Assembly: GCF_013030985.1 (NCBI RefSeq)
Contig: NZ_WPYP01000015.1
Location: 1 to 64,000, forward strand
Length of the DNA stretch: 64,000 bases
Reading direction: 5' to 3'
Source of the DNA: Ruegeria arenilitoris
GTDB lineage: Bacteria > Pseudomonadota > Alphaproteobacteria > Rhodobacterales > Rhodobacteraceae
This document shows, one piece after another, positions 17,724-26,480 of this stretch. Below the pieces are notes generated by a model, which was given only the letters and a program-made list of their open reading frames with translations, was not told where the DNA came from and ran no database searches. Within the stretch, counting starts at the first letter, position 1. The number at the start of each line of letters is the position of its first letter. The position numbers and the translations under genes were made by a program.

Positions 17724-18914
17724 TTATTCGGCCGTATAGCTTCGGCCGACACCCTGAATTTTCCAGATACGGAAGTTCGGGATTTCAGGATTTTCAAAGT
17801 TCATGTCGCCATCAACCCAGATATGCAGGTGGTTCGAGACCACATACATCTCGCCATCCGGCCCCCAGGCCAGCGTGTCGGGCCAGTTCATTTCCGGGTG
17901 GTGAACGAAGCGGCTGATCTGACGGGTGGATTCATCGAATTTCATGATCCCGTCCAGCGACAGTGCGGTCATGTAGATATTGCCCGCGTTGTCTGCCGTC
18001 ATCCCGTCGGTGTTCGAGGGCAACACGGCTGCAACCTCCACCGCATTTTCGATCACGGTTTCATTGGTTTCAAAGTCGCGCAGAACCTCGGTTGGCAAGC
18101 TATACAAGTGATTGCCGGTCAGGTTGGTCCAATAAAGCGTTTCCTTGTCGCCCGACAGCGCGATGCCGTCAGCCCCTGTGCGCATCCCGCCATTTTTCAG
18201 AACCGGGCGGTCGTCGATATTAAAGAAGAAATTCGGCTCATCATTGGTGAACCGGTGTTGATCCAGAATGCGGCGCACCGAGTTGGTGTTGCTGTCATAG
18301 ACGATCAAACCACCGTGCAGCGGATCGCAGAAAATGCCGCTGTCAGCGATGTAGGCAAAGCCGGTGTCGTTATCGACGGCCAAATCGTTCAGGAAGGAAC
18401 ACTGGCGATCCGCTTCTTCCGCCGTGAAGACATAGCGCTGGATTTCCTTGTTCTCTTTCAGATCCCACAGCACCAGCTTTGCGTCGCCGTCTTCGAAGGG
18501 GGGCCCCGCCACGTGGCCCTGATCCAGGATCCACATCACGTCGTTGCGGTCAATCTCAAAACCCAGGACGGCCTTCAGACCATCGGGGTTCGACATGCTG
18601 TTCATTTCCTCAGACGGAAACGCCTCCAGTTCCCACGTGTCGCCGTTCTTGACCAGCTTGGACACTGTCGAGGGGATTTCCGCTCCGCCCCAGCGCGCAG
18701 TTGAGACATAGATGTTGCCCTGACTGTCGACCTTGGCACCCTGAATCAACGCCTTGCCGAAAATCTCGCTGCCTTCCCAGGCGGACTTCGTAGCCTTATC
18801 CTTGACGGCATAGGGCAGGCTGTTCCATTCCGCTATGACCTCGGGCTCGTTTGCAAGCGCCGGGGTGGCCAGAACGGCGGTTAGGGCCACCGTGTTGAGC
18901 ATTCGTTTCAGCAT
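17724..18914 (-). CDS. Secreted major royal jelly/yellow-type six-bladed propeller protein
   Basis: A 396-residue protein with a signal peptide (MLKRMLNTVALTAVLATPALA, cleavage about residue 21). Repeated blade motifs such as GNIYVSTARWGG, DVMWILDQGHV, FAYIADSGI, GADGIALSGDKETLYWTNLTGNHLY and DNAGNIYMTAL match the MRJP/yellow family, which in bacteria is often annotated 'L-dopachrome tautomerase-related' and is structurally close to SMP-30 gluconolactonases. A periplasmic lactonase acting before uptake by the TRAP transporter would fit the operon, but that is inference. It lies 55 bases upstream of the kinase gene and 67 downstream of the RraA-like gene. Confidence 0.75.
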   Translation of the reverse strand: MLKRMLNTVALTAVLATPALANEPEVIAEWNSLPYAVKDKATKSAWEGSEIFGKALIQGAKVDSQGNIYVSTARWGGAEIPSTVSKLVKNGDTWELEAFPSEEMNSMSNPDGLKAVLGFEIDRNDVMWILDQGHVAGPPFEDGDAKLVLWDLKENKEIQRYVFTAEEADRQCSFLNDLAVDNDTGFAYIADSGIFCDPLHGGLIVYDSNTNSVRRILDQHRFTNDEPNFFFNIDDRPVLKNGGMRTGADGIALSGDKETLYWTNLTGNHLYSLPTEVLRDFETNETVIENAVEVAAVLPSNTDGMTADNAGNIYMTALSLDGIMKFDESTRQISRFVHHPEMNWPDTLAWGPDGEMYVVSNHLHIWVDGDMNFENPEIPNFRIWKIQGVGRSYTAE

Positions 18915-18981
18915 GTATTCCTCCCTTGCTGATCTCTGGTGCCCCGCAGGCTGTTGCGAGCGGCTTGCGGGGCGTTTTGGG

Positions 18982-19632
18982 TCAGATACGGCCGTATTTC
19001 GCCAGACCTTCGCGCAGCGAGCCGCTTTCGATAATCAGGCGCGCCTGTTCGGCTTCGCGCTCATCAATCTCGCGCGCCATTTCCAGAACCGCTTCGGCAT
19101 GGTCACGCGGCACGGCGACAGCTCCGTCGATGTCGGCCACGATGATGTCGCCCGGGTGGACGATCACTCCGCCCATGTCGACTTCAACGTTCGAGGCCAG
19201 GGTTTTGATGCGGCCCAGCGTGGTGCCGGGGCTGACACAGCGGGAATAGACCGGGAAGTCATAGTCGCGTTTGATTTCGACCAGATCGCGCACGCCGCCA
19301 TCCAGAACCGCGCCTTCGTGTTTGTTGGCCACGGCACCAGCGGTCATCAGGCCGCCCCACAGCGCCACATCGGTCGTGCCGTTGGTCGAGATCACGATGA
19401 CCGACCCGGCCTCGGATTCGTCGATGGCGTCCAGCGCGTGCTGGGGCGGCAAGAATTCGTCGGTGGCCCCTTCCAGAATGGTCATGGCCGGACCGACGAT
19501 CTTCTTTTCGTTGATGCGGGGCTTGATCGAGGCGGGCAGAAAGCCGGTCTTGCCTGCCACCTTGTCCACGGCATCGGCGACGGATGCGGTGGCCACGTCG
19601 CGAAACCCGGCAACGAGTTCTTGGGTGTTCAT
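18982..19632 (-). CDS. RraA-family protein (oxaloacetate decarboxylase/HMG aldolase-like)
   Basis: A 216-residue member of the RraA fold. ATASVADAVDKV near the N-terminus, VIVISTNGTTDVALWGGLMTAGAVANKHEGAVLDGGVRDLVEI (residues about 78-120, with the GG..T..A and D-G-x-R-D active-site motifs), and VHPGDIIVADIDGAVAVP match the family. Relatives with the full G-x-R-D motif are divalent-metal 4-hydroxy-4-methyl-2-oxoglutarate aldolases or oxaloacetate decarboxylases, and others inhibit RNase E. Inside this operon a metabolic aldolase/decarboxylase role is more likely. Its start overlaps the aldolase stop by four bases (ATGA). Confidence 0.85.
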   Translation of the reverse strand: MNTQELVAGFRDVATASVADAVDKVAGKTGFLPASIKPRINEKKIVGPAMTILEGATDEFLPPQHALDAIDESEAGSVIVISTNGTTDVALWGGLMTAGAVANKHEGAVLDGGVRDLVEIKRDYDFPVYSRCVSPGTTLGRIKTLASNVEVDMGGVIVHPGDIIVADIDGAVAVPRDHAEAVLEMAREIDEREAEQARLIIESGSLREGLAKYGRI

Positions 19633-20288
19633 GAGAGTATCCTCTTACGTTGGGAAGATTGAAAGGATGCGGCCGAGAGGGCCGCGTTAATTTGTGCGCG
19701 GGCCAGGCTGATGTGACCGGCCTCAAGCGCCTGGGCGGGCAGCAGGTTTCCACCCATACCGACGCAAAGCGCGCCAGCGTTCAGATAGGATTGCGCAGTA
19801 TCAGGAGACACGCCGCCGGTCGGCATCAGGGCAAGGCCGGGAAACACGGATTTGACGGCCTTCAGGAACCCGGGTCCACCGGCGGCATCAGCCGGAAAAA
19901 CCTTGATCACCGCAGCGCCGTTTTCCGCGTGATGGTGAACCTCGCCCGGGGTCATTGCACCGGGCAGATATGGTACTTTTGCAGCAGCGGCTTCCCGTGC
20001 GGCAGCATCGCTCCAACACGGAGAGACAACAAACTCGGCTCCGGCAGCCAACACCATTTCGGGCTGACCAGCGCTAAGAACTGTTCCGGCGCCAGTGCAG
20101 ATCGCAGGATAGCGTTGGCGCAGTTCCGCGATCAGTGCAGCGGCATCCGGGACCGTCGAGGTGATCTCCAATGCGCGTATTCCGGCATCGGCCAGCAGGT
20201 CGCAGGCCGTCAAAGCAATCTCGGGATCGCTGTGCCGGATCACCGGGACAATTTGCGCCGATCGTAGGCTGCTGACCAAATCTACCAT
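19629..20288 (-). CDS. eda: KDPG/KHG-type aldolase
   Basis: A 219-residue class I aldolase, the normal size. The key residues of E. coli KDPG aldolase are all present: Glu41 in LEITST (E45 in E. coli), Schiff-base Lys129 in AVIKVFPA (K133), and the phosphate loops GAGTVLS and MPTGGVS. It would split 2-keto-3-deoxy-6-phosphogluconate, or a C4-epimer, into pyruvate and glyceraldehyde 3-phosphate. The stop overlaps the rraA-like start and its start overlaps the end of the dehydrogenase, so the three are translationally coupled. Which epimer it acts on cannot be told. Confidence 0.88.
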   Translation of the reverse strand: MVDLVSSLRSAQIVPVIRHSDPEIALTACDLLADAGIRALEITSTVPDAAALIAELRQRYPAICTGAGTVLSAGQPEMVLAAGAEFVVSPCWSDAAAREAAAAKVPYLPGAMTPGEVHHHAENGAAVIKVFPADAAGGPGFLKAVKSVFPGLALMPTGGVSPDTAQSYLNAGALCVGMGGNLLPAQALEAGHISLARAQINAALSAASFQSSQRKRILS

Positions 20289-21268
20289 TTGTTCACCCAG
20301 TGCTCGGGATGCTCATCGTTGAGAACCTTTGCGACCTCGCGCGCCGCGCATCGCTGCAGCACCGCGACCGAGCGTTCCGAGTACCAGGCGGCATGATCCG
20401 AAACGATGGTGTTGCGGCTATGCAGCAGCGGATTGTCCGGCGCGACCGGTTCCTGTTCGAACACATCGATGCCAGCGCCGAAAATACGCCCCTGGTTCAG
20501 GGCTTCGGCCAGCGCTGCCTCATCCACCAACCCGCCGCGCGAGACGTTGATCACGACCGAGGTCGGTTTCATCAGCGCAATGTGGTCGGCGTCCAGAATA
20601 TGCCGCGTCTCGGGTGTCAGCGGCGCGTGCAGGCTGATGACGTCGGCGGTCTTGCACAGGTCGGCCAGATCGACCTTTTGCACATCGGCGGCGGCGGCCG
20701 CACCACCCGTCAGATAGGGGTCAAACACCAGAACCGATGTGAACCCCAGCGCCCGAAATTTATGCGCCGCCTGCAACCCGATCTTGCCGCAACCGATAAG
20801 ACCCAGCGCGGCGTTCTCGCGGCTGGGGATCAGGGCGGCCTGCCCGATGCCCCATTGGCCCTGCCGAACTTCTCCATCGCGGGACGGAATGCGCCGCTGG
20901 ATCGCCAGATATAGGGCGAGGGCGTGTTCGCTCACTTCGGCTTCAGCGCCATAGTCGGGCACATTGGCGACATAGATCCCGCGCGACCGCGCGTAATCCA
21001 GATCGATATTGTCGACGCCCACCCCATAGCGGACGACGACTTTCAGATTTGGGCAGGCGTCGATCACCGACGCATCCACGGTACGTTCCCGCACCAGGAT
21101 GGCGACCGGGTCCAGCGCCTGCAATGCCGGAACCGCCTCAGTCTCCGGTGTGACCGGCGCGATCTGAGCGCCCTGCGCAGCCAGCACCGAGGCCTCGGTG
21201 TCATAGGTGGCGTAGCCGGGTTCAAGAATTGCGATGGTCTGGCAGGTCATGTGACAGTCCCGCGGCAT
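20282..21268 (-). CDS. D-2-hydroxyacid dehydrogenase (NAD)
   Basis: A 328-residue protein of the D-isomer 2-hydroxyacid dehydrogenase family. GLIGCGKIG near 155-163 binds NAD, NVSRGGLVDE holds the catalytic Arg, GAGIDVFEQEP the Glu, and SDHAAWYSE the catalytic His. Typical substrates are glyoxylate/hydroxypyruvate, phosphoglycerate or other 2-keto acids; in this operon a sugar-acid-derived hydroxyacid is likely. The start could be this ATG or the one at 21250 (MTCQTIAILEPGY), which matches the family start better; neither has a clear ribosome-binding site. It follows the TRAP substrate-binding gene by three bases and overlaps the aldolase by seven. Confidence 0.85.
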   Translation of the reverse strand: MPRDCHMTCQTIAILEPGYATYDTEASVLAAQGAQIAPVTPETEAVPALQALDPVAILVRERTVDASVIDACPNLKVVVRYGVGVDNIDLDYARSRGIYVANVPDYGAEAEVSEHALALYLAIQRRIPSRDGEVRQGQWGIGQAALIPSRENAALGLIGCGKIGLQAAHKFRALGFTSVLVFDPYLTGGAAAAADVQKVDLADLCKTADVISLHAPLTPETRHILDADHIALMKPTSVVINVSRGGLVDEAALAEALNQGRIFGAGIDVFEQEPVAPDNPLLHSRNTIVSDHAAWYSERSVAVLQRCAAREVAKVLNDEHPEHWVNKW

Positions 21269-21271
21269 CGG

Positions 21272-22282
21272 TTACTGGGCCTGATAGGCCGCAACGGCGG
21301 CGTCGAGACGGTTCGGCCAGTCTTCGCCAATCTCGCTGACGATGTATTCGCGTACAGCCGGCTGGGCAGCGGCACGGAACATGGCCTTCTGCTCGGGGCT
21401 GACAGGGATCACTTCCATGCCTTTTTCCGACAGGATCGTGGTCGCGTTCGCGTCCTGCGCAGCGGTCATGCCACGGTGGATCGTCTTTGAGATTTCAACG
21501 CATTGCTCAACGGCCTTTTTCTCGTCATCGGTCAGGCTTTGGTAGAACATGTCCGACATCAGATAGGCGTGCCAGCTGAACACATGTCCATCCAGCGAGA
21601 CATATTTCTGGTGCTGGTAGAGCGATGCGTTGACGATATTGGTCACACCGTTTTCCTGACCGTCCACAACGCCCTGCTGCAATGCGCCGGGCAGTTCAGG
21701 CCACGGAACCGGGGTTGCCGAGGCACCAAGGCTTTCCACCAGGGTCACCCAGACCGGCGCGGTCATCACGCGCATTTTCAGGCCTTCCATGTCGGCCGGT
21801 TCGGCCACAGGTTTGACGTTGTTGGTAAAGTTGCGCACGCCGTTGTCAGCGACGCCAAAGTTGCGGATGCCGGTCTGAGCCAGCATGTCCTCGGCCAGCG
21901 CGTCACCGAATTCGCTGTCCATCACCGCCCAGGCCATTGCCTGATCGTCGAACAGGTAAGGCATCGCCAGAACCGAGAACGGTTTGTAGACGGCCGAGAT
22001 CGGACCATCATGAATGGCCGCCATCTGGACGGTGCCCAGTTGCAGGCCCTCCATGATCTCGGACCCGCCACCCAGCTGGGAGGCCGGGAAGATCTGAACA
22101 TCGATCGAGCCCGAGGTCTTGCCCTCGACACAGGATTCAAACGCCAGCGCAGCGGCGTGTTTGGGCGAGCTCAGGTCAGCGGCCTGGAAATGCGCGTATT
22201 TCAGTTCCTTGGCCGAGGTAGCGCCGGCAGCAGTCATTGCAATAACAGCCGTGGCCGTCATCAGTTTCGACATGGATTTCAT
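21272..22282 (-). CDS. TRAP transporter substrate-binding protein (DctP type)
   Basis: A 336-residue periplasmic solute receptor. The start is set at MKSMSKLMTATAVIAM because GGGAGGAA lies just upstream; an in-frame start 12 codons earlier would overlap the permease gene. A signal peptide ends near TSA/KELKYAHF (residue 24). The body has the DctP signature: GKTSGSIDVQIFPASQLGGGSEIMEGLQLGTVQM, and LKMRVMTAPVWVTLVESLGASATPVPWPELPGALQQGVVDGQENG with the conserved carboxylate-binding Arg (KMRV). It captures an organic acid, most likely a sugar acid given the downstream catabolic genes. Confidence 0.9.
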   Translation of the reverse strand: MKSMSKLMTATAVIAMTAAGATSAKELKYAHFQAADLSSPKHAAALAFESCVEGKTSGSIDVQIFPASQLGGGSEIMEGLQLGTVQMAAIHDGPISAVYKPFSVLAMPYLFDDQAMAWAVMDSEFGDALAEDMLAQTGIRNFGVADNGVRNFTNNVKPVAEPADMEGLKMRVMTAPVWVTLVESLGASATPVPWPELPGALQQGVVDGQENGVTNIVNASLYQHQKYVSLDGHVFSWHAYLMSDMFYQSLTDDEKKAVEQCVEISKTIHRGMTAAQDANATTILSEKGMEVIPVSPEQKAMFRAAAQPAVREYIVSEIGEDWPNRLDAAVAAYQAQ

Positions 22283-22301
22283 GAGGTTCCTCCCTTTCAT
22301 G

Positions 22302-23588
22302 TCAGTTCGCAAATCCAAAGAAGTTGGGGATGAAGGTGCTGACGCTTGGCACGAGGATGACCAGCAGTAGCACCACGAGTTCAGCCAGCAGCAGCGGCAG
22401 CACCGCCTTTGATAGCCGTTCGATTTTCAGTTGTCCGACGGTGGCAATCACAAACAGCACTGGGCCAACCGGAGGTGTGATCATGCCAATGGTCAGGTTC
22501 AGCACCAGCATCATGCCAAATTGCAGCGGGTCGATCCCGGCGGAATAGGCGATGGGCCCAAGGATCGGCGTCAGAATGATCAGCGCTGGCAGAGTGTCGA
22601 TGAAGAACCCGCAGATCAGGGCGAAACCTGCCAGAATGAACAGGATGCCCAGACGGTTCTCAGTGATCTGGGTGATCAGTTTGGCCAGTTCCTGGGGGAT
22701 CTGCAGATAGGTCAGCAGCCAGGCAAAGATCGACGCCATCGCCACGATCAGAAAGACCGAGGACGTAACCACCGCAGCCCGTACGAAAGCCGCGTAAAGC
22801 GTGCGCAAGGTGAAGGCCCGCAGAATGAAGCCCAAAAACAGCGCATAGGCCGAGGCCACCGCCCCTGCCTCGGTCGGGGTGAAGACGCCGAACAGGATGC
22901 CGCCCAGAATGATCGCTGGCATGATCAGGGCCGGGATGGCCGACAGGGTTGCGCTGCGCAGCTCGGTCAGGGTCGCGCGATGCTCGCGCCCGCGATAGCC
23001 GTAGCGGGTCGACACGATATGGTTGGCAACGGCCAGTGCGACGCCCAGCAGAACTCCCGGCACGATCCCGGCCAGAAACAGTCCCGCAACCGTCACGCCA
23101 TTGGTCGAGATCGCAAAGATCACTGCCAGAATGGACGGCGGGATGATCGGCCCGATGGTGGCCGTCGCGGCGGACAGGGCACCGGCATAGTTCTTTTCAT
23201 ACCCGGCCTCGCGCATCATCCGCATGACGATGGCCGAAGGCCCCGCCGCATCCGCCAGTGCCGAGCCGCTGATCCCGGCAAACAGCATGGACACAAGGAT
23301 GTTCACATGCCCCAGACCTCCGCGCACGTGCCCGACCAGAGCATTGGCGAACCGCAGCAGGGCATTTGTCAGACCACAGGCCGTCATCAGCTCGGAGGCG
23401 AGGATAAAGAACGGCACCGCCATTAGGGGAAAGCTGTCGATCCCGGCAAACATACGCTGGGTCGCAACCAGAGGGTTCAGCGACCCGTCGATGAAGATCG
23501 CCGAAACCCCGGCGATACCCATCGTGAACGCGACGGGGACGCCCAGGAACAGAGTGGCGAAAAACAGGATGATTAGGGTTTTTGCCAA
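22302..23588 (-). CDS. TRAP transporter large permease (DctM type)
   Basis: A 428-residue, strongly hydrophobic protein with about a dozen predicted helices, the usual size for DctM. Family hallmarks are MAVPFFILASELMTACG, AGISGSALADAAGPSAIVMRMM and PTEAGAVASAYALFLGF. It is the sodium-coupled translocation subunit of a TRAP system and works with the neighbouring small subunit and receptor. It follows the small permease by three bases. Confidence 0.92.
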   Translation of the reverse strand: MAKTLIILFFATLFLGVPVAFTMGIAGVSAIFIDGSLNPLVATQRMFAGIDSFPLMAVPFFILASELMTACGLTNALLRFANALVGHVRGGLGHVNILVSMLFAGISGSALADAAGPSAIVMRMMREAGYEKNYAGALSAATATIGPIIPPSILAVIFAISTNGVTVAGLFLAGIVPGVLLGVALAVANHIVSTRYGYRGREHRATLTELRSATLSAIPALIMPAIILGGILFGVFTPTEAGAVASAYALFLGFILRAFTLRTLYAAFVRAAVVTSSVFLIVAMASIFAWLLTYLQIPQELAKLITQITENRLGILFILAGFALICGFFIDTLPALIILTPILGPIAYSAGIDPLQFGMMLVLNLTIGMITPPVGPVLFVIATVGQLKIERLSKAVLPLLLAELVVLLLVILVPSVSTFIPNFFGFAN

Positions 23589-23591
23589 GGC

Positions 23592-24107
23592 TCAGACCTC
23601 CGCCTCGTCGCCTTCAAGGCCGGTTTCGAAATCCTGTTGGACGAAGCGTTTGGCGAAGAAGGCCAGTTGAATCAGGAACAACGCGCAGCCGATCGGGATC
23701 GCCAGATAGGGGATGCCCCGTGAAATGCCGGTGGACATGGTTTCCTTGTTCCAGCCGAATTCAACGAAGCGTATGCCCAGCCACAGCATCGTCGCCATGA
23801 AGCTGAACATGACGATGACGATGCCCCAGCGCAGAAGACGAGCCAGAGTGTCCGGCAACAAATCAGGGATCATTGTGATCGCAACAAGCCGCCCTTCACG
23901 CAGGGCAAGGCCCGCACCGCAGAACGCGCCGAGGATCATCAGATGGCGGGCGACCTCTTCAACCCAGGCAAAAGATGCGCCGAAACCGTAGCGCCCAACC
24001 ACATTGGCAAAGACGATTGCGAAAACCGCAGCCAAGGCCAAGGCGACCAGCACCCGGTTCAATGCAACGATCCATGTCTCCAGAGTATGCAAAGACGCCC
24101 CTCCCAA
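23592..24107 (-). CDS. TRAP transporter small permease (DctQ type)
   Basis: A 171-residue membrane protein with four hydrophobic segments (about 14-36, 47-66, 88-108, 131-150). FANVVGRYGFGASFAWVEEVARHLMILGAFCGAGLALREGRLVAI is the DctQ signature. It is the first gene of the ten-gene sugar-acid operon, running from here to the cupin gene, and is divergent from a GntR regulator across a 109-base region with palindromes. Confidence 0.9.
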   Translation of the reverse strand: MGGASLHTLETWIVALNRVLVALALAAVFAIVFANVVGRYGFGASFAWVEEVARHLMILGAFCGAGLALREGRLVAITMIPDLLPDTLARLLRWGIVIVMFSFMATMLWLGIRFVEFGWNKETMSTGISRGIPYLAIPIGCALFLIQLAFFAKRFVQQDFETGLEGDEAEV

Positions 24108-24132
24108 TGTCGTCTCTTCGTTAGAATCAAAA

Positions 24133-24180
24133 CTGGCATACAGTATGCCACAGTGTCAATACTAACACATTGTATGCCAG
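24133..24180. promoter_or_regulatory. Palindromic operator for the GntR regulator
   Basis: TGGCATACAGTATGCCA (24134-24150) is a perfect 8+1+8 palindrome. A further half-site, TGTATGCCAG (24171-24180), is the exact inverse of CTGGCATACA (24133-24142). GTATAC-like cores of this kind are typical of FCD-type GntR regulators. The position between the divergent regulator and TRAP operon supports control of both. Confidence 0.75.
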
Positions 24181-24216
24181 GCACAGGGCTGCTACTGTCG
24201 AACTGAGGAGAGCGAT

Positions 24217-24897
24217 ATGAGCCCATTCAACAGACCGAAATCATTGACGGAATTGGTGACCGAGAACCTGCGCGAGCGGATTGTCAAAGGTGAGTTCGAG
24301 TTGGGTGAGCAGTTGTCCGAGGCTCGAATCGCCAAGAATCTTCAGGTGAGCCGCACCCCTGTGCGCGAGGCGATCAACCGGCTTGAGATGGAAGGTCTGC
24401 TGGTCGTCGAGCCGCAAAGGGGGTCTTTCGTGTTCAACTTGGAACCAGAAGAACTGGCTAAGCTCTGCGATGCGCGTGTCTGCCTTGAGACAACCGCCTT
24501 AACCTCGGCCATGCAGGCGAACCCGCAGGCGCTTCATGCCGCGCTTGGCGACTGCGTCGATCGGATGAAAGTGGCCCGCGAAACTGAGAACGATGCAGAC
24601 TACCTGCTTCAGGATACGATGTTCCACCAACGCCTTTTCGATTGTGCCGATAATCGGTTTCTCAACGACGCGTATCAGACGATCGCATTGAAAATGGCGG
24701 CTTTGCGAAGCCGGTTGGGTTACCACCCAGATCACATGGAAAAATCATACCGCGAACACCTAGAGTTGGTGCAATGCGTTCGGGATGGCGACGTTCACAA
24801 AGCGCTGGAGATACTGAAACTTCATATAGACAGGAAAGAAGGGTCCTATTGGAGCGATGCGACAAGCATGGACAGCCTTACTCAACAGTCGAAGTGA
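24217..24897 (+). CDS. GntR-family (FadR/FCD subfamily) transcriptional regulator
   Basis: A 226-residue regulator. Residues about 8-70 form the winged helix (LTELVTENLRERIVKGEFELGEQLSEARIAKNLQVSRTPVREAINRLEMEGL in pattern), and the rest is an all-helical FCD effector domain with the expected Asp/His metal positions (LLQDTMFHQRLFDCADNRFL; SYREHLELVQCVRDGD). FCD regulators commonly sense sugar acids or other carboxylates. Being divergent from the TRAP/aldolase operon and beside a perfect palindrome, it most likely represses that operon until the imported acid or a derivative binds. Confidence 0.92.
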   Translation: MSPFNRPKSLTELVTENLRERIVKGEFELGEQLSEARIAKNLQVSRTPVREAINRLEMEGLLVVEPQRGSFVFNLEPEELAKLCDARVCLETTALTSAMQANPQALHAALGDCVDRMKVARETENDADYLLQDTMFHQRLFDCADNRFLNDAYQTIALKMAALRSRLGYHPDHMEKSYREHLELVQCVRDGDVHKALEILKLHIDRKEGSYWSDATSMDSLTQQSK

Positions 24898-25005
24898 GCA
24901 GCCCCGCTTCTCTGCGTTCAGGCAGTAATGCCAGTTTCATGAAGCTTCTGGGGGTTTTCACTGAGCGTTAGGTGCATTTTCCTCTTCAGGCAAACCCCGT
25001 GAAAT

Positions 25006-25350
25006 TCAATCACAAGCGGCCGTCACAATCATCTCAACCTTGAGCACGTCGCGCGCCAGCTTGGCCTCGCCACAGGCGCGCGCCGGGGCATGGCCTTCCG
25101 GCGCCCAAGCGTCCCAAACATCATTCATCTCGGCAAAATCCTCCATGTCTGCCACCCAGATCACACATTGCAAAATGCGGGTTTTATCGCTGCCCGCCTT
25201 GGCCAACAAACCCTCGACCTTGGACAGGATTTCGCGGGTCTGATCTGCAACCGTGGCAGCGTCCGACGTCTGGCCGCACAGATAGGCGACGCCATTGTGC
25301 TTGACGATCTTGCTCATGCGCTGACCTGTTTCGATACGGGTGATTGTCAT
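25006..25350 (-). CDS. RidA-family imine/enamine deaminase-like protein
   Basis: A 114-residue YjgF/RidA protein. HNGVAYLCGQTSD, the block ILSKVEGLLAKAGSDKTRILQCVIWVADM, and GHAPARACGEAKLARDVLKVEMIVTA match the family; the Arg in PARAC is the carboxylate-binding residue in RidA and the Glu in KVEMIV aligns with the conserved C-terminal Glu. RidA hydrolyses reactive 2-imino acids to keto acids and ammonia. It is the last gene of an operon for an amine- or amino-acid-oxidising flavoprotein, which would produce such imines, so the context strongly suggests product clearance. Confidence 0.88.
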   Translation of the reverse strand: MTITRIETGQRMSKIVKHNGVAYLCGQTSDAATVADQTREILSKVEGLLAKAGSDKTRILQCVIWVADMEDFAEMNDVWDAWAPEGHAPARACGEAKLARDVLKVEMIVTAACD

Positions 25351-25364
25351 GTCGGATATCTCCT

Positions 25365-26480
25365 TTACAGAACCTTGCGGTCAAATCGGTCGATGCGGAA
25401 GGGCGATAGATTGAACCGGCATTGCCCACCCGTTACCAAATCCGCCAGAACCTGCCCAACGACAGGTCCCATCTGAAATCCATGCGCCGAGAACCCGAAG
25501 GCGTGGAACGCACGCGAAGCATTCACAGCCGGGCCGATGACAGGAAGGTTGTCAGGCATATAGGCTTCCAGCCCGGCCCACATCCGATTGATGCTGGCCT
25601 TGCGCATGATCGGGAAAAACTCGGCCGTGGTGCGGCAGGCTGCGGCCAGTTTGGCATAATCCAGCCGCGTGCGATTATTGGCGCGATCCGCAAATCCCTT
25701 GGCACCACCACCGATCAACACCGTGCCATTCTCGAACTGCTTGAAACTCAGTTGCCGGCTGATCGCTCCGACCACCGGCTTGGCAAAATGTGGCATCCGG
25801 GCAGTAATCATCAACATCGGTGCGGCATGGCTGAGGGGAACATTGTCACCGATCATCAGCGCGACTTTATCCGCCCAAGCCCCGGCGCAATTGACGACGG
25901 TTTCCGCCTCATACCTGTGCCGGGCACCCTGCGCCAGCCATGCGTCGCCCACGCGGCGAAGCCCCAGAATATCTTCGCCTTCAATCACCTGAGCGCCATA
26001 ATTTTCGGCCGCCAGACGAAACGCAGATGTTGCCTTGAAGGGGATCGCATACCCGTCCAGATCCGAGATAACTCCACCAACGCAGCCGGGACTTACATGA
26101 GGCAATCGTTCTCTGAGTTCGACCTGATCGATGATCCGCTCATGCGTAAATCCGGCGTCATGCATCTTGGCCTCGCGGGCCTGCGCGGTCGCCAGGTCCA
26201 TCTCATCCACTGCGATATTGACCAGTGTCTGGCGGCGAAACCCGGTGTCATGACCCAGGTCTTCATCCAGTGTCTGCCACATCTCCATCGACGCTTTCGA
26301 CAAAGGAACCTCGGCCATGTCACGCCCCAAAAGCCGCACACCGCCTGCATTGACGCCCGAGGCATGTCGTCCGGAGTAGTCCTTTTCAACCACGATCACG
26401 GACGCGCCTTTGCGTGCCAGATGGTAAGCAGTTGCGCAGCCTTGAATGCCACCACCAATGATCAGAACATCAGCTTTCAT
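25365..26480 (-). CDS. FAD-dependent oxidoreductase, HcnC/opine-oxidase B-like subunit
   Basis: A 371-residue D-amino-acid-oxidase-fold flavoprotein. The Rossmann motif GGGIQGCATAYHLARKGASVIVVEKD lies at 8-35, followed by GRHASGVNAGGVR and, near the C-terminus, WAGLEAYMPDNLPVIGPA and FHAFGFSAHGFQMGPVVGQ. Its partners, encoded just upstream, are a second flavoprotein and a small [2Fe-2S] protein, the same set as in hydrogen-cyanide synthase HcnABC and opine/nopaline oxidases. This subunit would hold the amine-oxidising site. The four-base overlap with the preceding gene indicates coupling. The substrate is an amino acid, opine or N-alkylated relative; which one is not shown. Confidence 0.85.
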   Translation of the reverse strand: MKADVLIIGGGIQGCATAYHLARKGASVIVVEKDYSGRHASGVNAGGVRLLGRDMAEVPLSKASMEMWQTLDEDLGHDTGFRRQTLVNIAVDEMDLATAQAREAKMHDAGFTHERIIDQVELRERLPHVSPGCVGGVISDLDGYAIPFKATSAFRLAAENYGAQVIEGEDILGLRRVGDAWLAQGARHRYEAETVVNCAGAWADKVALMIGDNVPLSHAAPMLMITARMPHFAKPVVGAISRQLSFKQFENGTVLIGGGAKGFADRANNRTRLDYAKLAAACRTTAEFFPIMRKASINRMWAGLEAYMPDNLPVIGPAVNASRAFHAFGFSAHGFQMGPVVGQVLADLVTGGQCRFNLSPFRIDRFDRKVL

